Origin: Gammaproteobacteria bacterium
Lineage (GTDB): Bacteria > Pseudomonadota > Gammaproteobacteria > GCA-2400775
Reading direction: 5' to 3'
Assembly (NCBI GenBank): GCA_015492075.1
Contig: WGFU01000034.1
Span: 71,566 to 110,687 of the forward strand
Length of the DNA: 39,122 nucleotides
The stretch's first letter is position 1; each line of letters begins with the position of its first letter. Position numbers and translations under genes: made by a program. The notes under the pieces were generated by a model. The model was not told where the DNA came from. It ran no database searches and was given only the letters and a program-made list of their open reading frames with translations. This document shows, one piece after another, positions 35,369 through 39,122 of the stretch.

Positions 35369-36658
35369 ATGCAAGTTTCAGTGACTACTACCGAAGGATT
35401 GGAGCGCCAGATGAAAGTGGCCGTTCCCGCAGAGCAAATTGACAACGAAGTTCTGAGCCGCCTCAGAAAGATCGGTAAGACCACTCGTATCAAAGGTTTT
35501 CGCCAGGGCAAGGCCCCGATAAAGATCCTGCAGCGCGATTATGGTACTGCAGTGCGCGATGAGGTGGTGGGAGACATCATTCAATCGAGTTTTATCGAGG
35601 CGCTGGCTCAGGAAAGTATCAAGCCTGCTGGGCGTCCACGCATCGATGACAAGGCCTTTGAGCCGGGTCAGGAGCTGACTTATACCGCTGTGTTTGAGGT
35701 GTACCCATCACTGGATGACGTTAAGTTTGAAGGTTTTGAGCTGGAGACTGTGACCAGTGATATTAGCGATGCCGAAGTCGATGATGTTATCGATCGCATG
35801 CGTGAGCAACGTAAAGACTGGCAAAAGGTTGAGCGTGCGGCGGAAAATGGTGACCGGGTGGTGATTGATTTTGTTGGCACAATAGATGGCGAAAAATTTC
35901 TGGGTGGCGAAGCAGAGGGTTATCCACTGCAGCTTGGCGCAGGCACTATGCTTACCGGTTTCGAAGAGCCCATCATCGGTGCCAAGGCGGGCGATGAAAT
36001 CGATGTGAATATTACTTTTCCCGAAGAATACAATGATGAAAACCTGGCCGGTAAAGATGCGCATTTTGCTGTCACCCTAAAGCAGGTTGAAGGTGGCGTT
36101 ATCCCTGAATTGGATGCAAACTTTGTTGAGCGTATGGGTGTTGAAGACGGTAGCGTTGATACGCTACGTAAAGAGGTGCGAGAGAATATGCAGCGTGAGC
36201 TGGATGCCGCAGTAAGAACTCAGCTGAAGCAGCAGGTATTTGACTCCTTGGCTGCTGCAAACCAATTTGACGTGCCCAAGACCATGATTGAGGCAGAGAT
36301 TGACAGCATCATGCAGCGCGCTAGAGAAAGTGCCGCAAGACAAGGTAAGTCGCCGACCATCGAACGCGAGAGTTTACGCGATGAAGCGGAAAGGCGTGTG
36401 CGCTTGGGTATAATTTTGAACGAAATAGTCCTCAAGAACGAGCTGAAAGTGTCGCAAAAGGAATTAAGAGAATTTATTGTCGCTGAGACCGCTTCTTACG
36501 AGAACCCGGAAGAGGCTGTAAAGATGATGCTTTCTGATAAGGAACGGATGGAAGGTATCGAGCCCTTGGTGCTGGAGAACAAAGTCATTGATTTGATCAT
36601 AGACAAATCCACCGTAAATTCGAAGACGGCCAGCTTTGATGAGGTGATGGGTCGCTAA
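35369..36658 (+). CDS. tig: Trigger factor
   Basis: Ribosome-associated chaperone and prolyl isomerase, 429 aa. The N-terminal ribosome-binding domain holds IKGFRQGKAPIKIL (the GFRxGxxP signature). The FKBP-type PPIase domain spans about 150-245 (GDRVVIDFVGTIDGE, FEEPIIGAKAGDE). The helical C-terminal domain follows. The start is the ATG at 35369, where MQVSVTTTEGLERQM matches the family and AGAGGA lies just upstream; an ATG at 35327 would add 14 unlike residues. First gene of the tig-clpP-clpX-lon series. clpP starts 88 bp on, and no terminator is seen in that gap. Confidence 0.96.
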   Translation: MQVSVTTTEGLERQMKVAVPAEQIDNEVLSRLRKIGKTTRIKGFRQGKAPIKILQRDYGTAVRDEVVGDIIQSSFIEALAQESIKPAGRPRIDDKAFEPGQELTYTAVFEVYPSLDDVKFEGFELETVTSDISDAEVDDVIDRMREQRKDWQKVERAAENGDRVVIDFVGTIDGEKFLGGEAEGYPLQLGAGTMLTGFEEPIIGAKAGDEIDVNITFPEEYNDENLAGKDAHFAVTLKQVEGGVIPELDANFVERMGVEDGSVDTLRKEVRENMQRELDAAVRTQLKQQVFDSLAAANQFDVPKTMIEAEIDSIMQRARESAARQGKSPTIERESLRDEAERRVRLGIILNEIVLKNELKVSQKELREFIVAETASYENPEEAVKMMLSDKERMEGIEPLVLENKVIDLIIDKSTVNSKTASFDEVMGR

Positions 36659-36746
36659 AATCAAGAAAAAAGAAAACAGGTTGGAGCAGAGCGACATCGG
36701 CGCGCTCATTGCTTCTGTGTGAAACGGAAACATAGGTGACGAAATA

Positions 36747-37394
36747 GTGACAGACCTTAGCGGCACAACCCACTTTGACCCTTTGGCAATGAATATCCCC
36801 ATGGTCGTCGAGCAATCGGCTCGTGGCGAGCGCGCTTATGATATTTATTCGCGTCTTTTAAAAGAACGCGTTATTTTTATGGTCGGTCAGGTTGAGGACT
36901 ATATGGCCAATTTATTGGTTGCTCAGCTGTTGTTCCTTGAGTCTGAAAACCCGGATAAAGATATTCATTTATACATTAATTCACCGGGTGGTTCAGTCAC
37001 TGCGGGTATGGCGATTTACGATACCATGCAGTTTATTAAGCCCGATGTCAGCACAATGTGTATTGGTCAGGCCGCGAGCATGGGCGCATTATTGTTGGCT
37101 GGTGGTGCAGCAGGCAAGCGTTACTGCCTGCCACATTCGCGCATGATGATCCATCAACCTCTGGGTGGTTTTCAGGGCCAGGCTTCGGATATTGATATCC
37201 ATGCCAAAGAGATCTTGATGATACGAGACCGTTTGAATGGCATACTGTCCAAGCATACCGGCCAGCCTATTGAAAAAGTGGCCGGTGATACCGACCGCGA
37301 TAATTTTATGAGTGCAACTCAGGCAGTTGAATATGGTCTCATAGACCAGGTCATCGAGGACCGGGCTGATGCCGTTAGCCCGGCCAAGAAATAA
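36747..37394 (+). CDS. clpP: ATP-dependent Clp protease proteolytic subunit
   Basis: Serine peptidase of 215 aa that forms the tetradecameric barrel used by ClpX. The catalytic triad is in place: Ser111 in GQAASMG, His136 in MMIHQPLGG and Asp185 in DTDRDNFM, with the same numbering as the E. coli precursor. The first 14 residues are a removable propeptide. The start is a GTG at 36747 behind GGTGA; the next Met (residue 15) would give a form without propeptide. clpX begins 27 bp after the stop. Confidence 0.96.
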   Translation: MTDLSGTTHFDPLAMNIPMVVEQSARGERAYDIYSRLLKERVIFMVGQVEDYMANLLVAQLLFLESENPDKDIHLYINSPGGSVTAGMAIYDTMQFIKPDVSTMCIGQAASMGALLLAGGAAGKRYCLPHSRMMIHQPLGGFQGQASDIDIHAKEILMIRDRLNGILSKHTGQPIEKVAGDTDRDNFMSATQAVEYGLIDQVIEDRADAVSPAKK

Positions 37395-37421
37395 CGCCAA
37401 TCGACAAGGGGCGGTGTAGAG

Positions 37422-38708
37422 ATGAGTGACGATAAAGATCATAAAAAAGATGATGACAAGCTGCTTTATTGCTCTTTCTGTGGCAAAAGTCAGCACGAAG
37501 TGCGCAAGTTAATCGCAGGTCCGTCGGTATTTGTGTGCGACGAATGTGTCGAGTTGTGTAATGACATTATTCGCGAAGAAGTCGAAGAGAAAGAAGGTGC
37601 GGAGCATGATCGTCTGCCGACACCGGTTGAAATCTGCGAGATTCTTGATCAATACGTAGTGGGCCAGGACCGAGCTAAAAAAGTGCTGTCGGTCGCGGTT
37701 TATAACCACTACAAGCGTCTCAATAACGGCACCCGCAAAGACGAAGTCGAGTTGTCAAAAAGCAACATTCTGATGATTGGGCCTACCGGTTGTGGTAAGA
37801 CCTTATTGGCAGAAACTTTGGCACGCATGCTTAAGGTGCCGTTTACCATTGCCGATGCCACTACACTGACCGAAGCCGGTTATGTTGGTGAAGACGTTGA
37901 AAACATCATTCAAAAGTTACTGCAAAAATGTGACTACGATGTTGAAAAGGCGCAGACCGGCATTGTTTATCTTGATGAGATCGACAAGATTTCACGTAAG
38001 TCTGATAACCCTTCTATTACCCGTGATGTTTCGGGTGAAGGCGTACAGCAAGCACTGCTGAAGCTTATTGAGGGTACGGTTGCCTCAGTGCCGCCGCAGG
38101 GTGGACGCAAGCATCCACAGCAGGAATTCTTGCAGGTCGATACGTCAAATATCCTGTTTATTTGTGGTGGAGCTTTTGCTGGTCTTGACAGAATTATTCG
38201 GGATCGTTCGGAAAAAGGCGGCATTGGTTTTGCTGCCGAAGTGAAGAGCAAAGACGATAAAAAGTCCGCCAATGAGCTATTGCATACCGTTGAGCCGGAA
38301 GACCTCACCAAGTATGGTTTGATCCCCGAGTTTGTTGGCCGTATGCCTTTGATTGCGACGCTTGATGAGCTCGATGAGGACGCCTTGATAAATATTCTTA
38401 CCGAGCCGAAAAATGCCATTACCAAGCAGTATGCGAAACTGTTTGATATGGAAGGTGCTGAACTGGAATTCCGTGAAGACGCCTTGCGCGCAGTCGCACG
38501 TAAGGCTATGGAACGCAAAACCGGCGCCCGCGGTTTACGTTCGATTCTCGAAAACGTTTTGCTCGATACCATGTATGAATTGCCATCTTTGGATAATGTC
38601 GGCAAAGTGGTTGTTGATGATGGTGTGATCACTGGTGACTCAGAACCTTTGTTGATTTACGAGAATGATGAGTTGGCAAAGCTGGCGAATAACTCGTCTT
38701 CAGAGTAG
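37422..38708 (+). CDS. clpX: ATP-dependent Clp protease ATP-binding subunit ClpX
   Basis: AAA+ unfoldase of 428 aa. The N-terminal zinc-binding domain has C17, C20, C39 and C42. Walker A is GPTGCGKT (120-127) and Walker B is IVYLDEID (Asp185, Glu186). The pore loop GYVGEDVE and the IGF loop that docks onto ClpP (269-271) are present. Sensor regions ([18 protein letters not shown]) complete the fold. Length fits the family. It is co-transcribed with clpP. An inverted repeat AGGCTG/CAGCCT (38717-38740) follows the stop without a T-tract. Confidence 0.97.
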   Translation: MSDDKDHKKDDDKLLYCSFCGKSQHEVRKLIAGPSVFVCDECVELCNDIIREEVEEKEGAEHDRLPTPVEICEILDQYVVGQDRAKKVLSVAVYNHYKRLNNGTRKDEVELSKSNILMIGPTGCGKTLLAETLARMLKVPFTIADATTLTEAGYVGEDVENIIQKLLQKCDYDVEKAQTGIVYLDEIDKISRKSDNPSITRDVSGEGVQQALLKLIEGTVASVPPQGGRKHPQQEFLQVDTSNILFICGGAFAGLDRIIRDRSEKGGIGFAAEVKSKDDKKSANELLHTVEPEDLTKYGLIPEFVGRMPLIATLDELDEDALINILTEPKNAITKQYAKLFDMEGAELEFREDALRAVARKAMERKTGARGLRSILENVLLDTMYELPSLDNVGKVVVDDGVITGDSEPLLIYENDELAKLANNSSSE

Positions 38709-38761
38709 TTTTATAGAGGCTGGTATACCGTTGTCAGCCTAATAAGCGGTGCGTGTGGGAG

Positions 38762-38790
38762 CTTGCATTGTGTGTTTGCGGCCCCATAAT
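38762..38790 (+). promoter_or_regulatory. Heat-shock (sigma-32 type) promoter of lon
   Basis: CTTGCAT (38762-38768), 13-bp spacer, CCCCATAAT (38782-38790). The sigma-32 consensus is CTTGAAA, 11-16 bp, CCCCATNT. The -10 half is nearly perfect and the -35 differs mainly in one base. It lies 46 bp before the lon start codon, where a heat-shock promoter is expected. Confidence 0.75.
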
Positions 38791-38836
38791 GATTAGGTAA
38801 CCCTATTTTTACCGACAGGAGCTGACGGGCCACGCG

Positions 38837-39122
38837 ATGCAAAACGAAGACTCGAAAAAAGCAGTCATTCCCTCTTCAAAATATTTTCCGGTTCTACCGT
38901 TACGAGATGTTGTCGTCTATCCGCATATGGTCATCCCGCTTTTTGTTGGCCGCGAGAAGTCTATCAGGGCGTTGGAATCGGCAATGGACAAGGACAAGCA
39001 AGTGCTGCTCGTTGCGCAAAAAGACGCCAGTATCGACGATCCGCAACTCGAAGATTTTTATCATATTGGTACCGTATCAACCATTCTGCAATTGCTGAAA
39101 CTGCCTGACGGCACTGTCAAAG
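38837..39122 (+). CDS. lon: Lon protease, N-terminal part (cut by window end)
   Basis: The first 95 residues of ATP-dependent protease Lon; the frame is open at the window edge. The N-terminal substrate-binding domain begins with [23 protein letters not shown], a strong family signature, followed by [15 protein letters not shown] and [20 protein letters not shown]. The ATG at 38837 is the only candidate, since the frame meets a TGA just upstream. The AGGAG at 38816-38820 is rather far from it (16 nt). The position after clpX and the heat-shock promoter support the call. The AAA+ and protease domains are outside the window. Confidence 0.95.
   Translation, partial: MQNEDSKKAVIPSSKYFPVLPLRDVVVYPHMVIPLFVGREKSIRALESAMDKDKQVLLVAQKDASIDDPQLEDFYHIGTVSTILQLLKLPDGTVK

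Overview
The window reads as ordinary chromosome of a gammaproteobacterium. The evidence is its set of orthologues (rluD-pgeF, ybbA/ybbP beside tesA, ydbH-ynbE-ydbL, slyX, ettA, prmB, aroC, tig-clpP-clpX-lon), Shine-Dalgarno-led genes, tRNAs with encoded CCA and a GC content that looks near 50% by eye. The order ilvI-ilvH-ilvC followed by phospholipid genes, and a tRNA cluster leading into tig-clpPX-lon, resemble Pseudomonas-like and other non-enteric gammaproteobacteria. I cannot name the genus. I see no insertion sequence, prophage, CRISPR array or rRNA.

Layout. 1-5.5 kb: rluD and pgeF, then tesA divergent from a YbbA/YbbP-type ABC exporter. 5.5-6.5 kb: two small reverse-strand genes, a DUF3718-like secreted protein and a MIF-type tautomerase homologue. 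6.7-11.5 kb: ilvI-ilvH-ilvC, then a decarboxylase-like gene and pssA. 11.6-15.4 kb: the envelope set ydbH-ynbE-ydbL and a SlyB-like lipoprotein. 15.4-18.1 kb (reverse): lemA and an M48 membrane protease. 18.3-21.4 kb: leuA behind a leucine-rich leader ORF, a family 4 uracil-DNA glycosylase and rimI. 21.5-24.5 kb: a rhombosortase facing a secreted metzincin protease that ends in a GlyGly-CTERM tail, then a DUF6174 lipoprotein. 24.5-27.6 kb (reverse): a class V aminotransferase, ettA and slyX. 28-34.5 kb: an HD-GYP response regulator, prmB, a reverse-strand EAL protein, aroC and an MFS transporter. 34.6-35.3 kb: tRNAs Pro-Arg-His-Lys-Leu. 35.4-39.1 kb: tig, clpP, clpX and the start of lon, with a heat-shock type promoter before lon.

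How the genes fit together. The ilv genes and leuA cover branched-chain amino acid synthesis. leuA carries an apparent leucine-sensing leader peptide (9 Leu codons in 29). The decarboxylase-like protein between ilvC and pssA has lost its pyruvoyl serine and other family residues, so PssA's product is probably decarboxylated by an enzyme encoded elsewhere. The rhombosortase and the GlyGly-CTERM protease form a likely enzyme-substrate pair for surface sorting. Two cyclic-di-GMP phosphodiesterase-type proteins (HD-GYP and EAL) flank prmB, and the EAL gene separates prmB from its usual neighbour aroC.

The items I would look at first are the leuA leader, the serine-less decarboxylase homologue, and the rhombosortase/protease pair with a possible cysteine switch.
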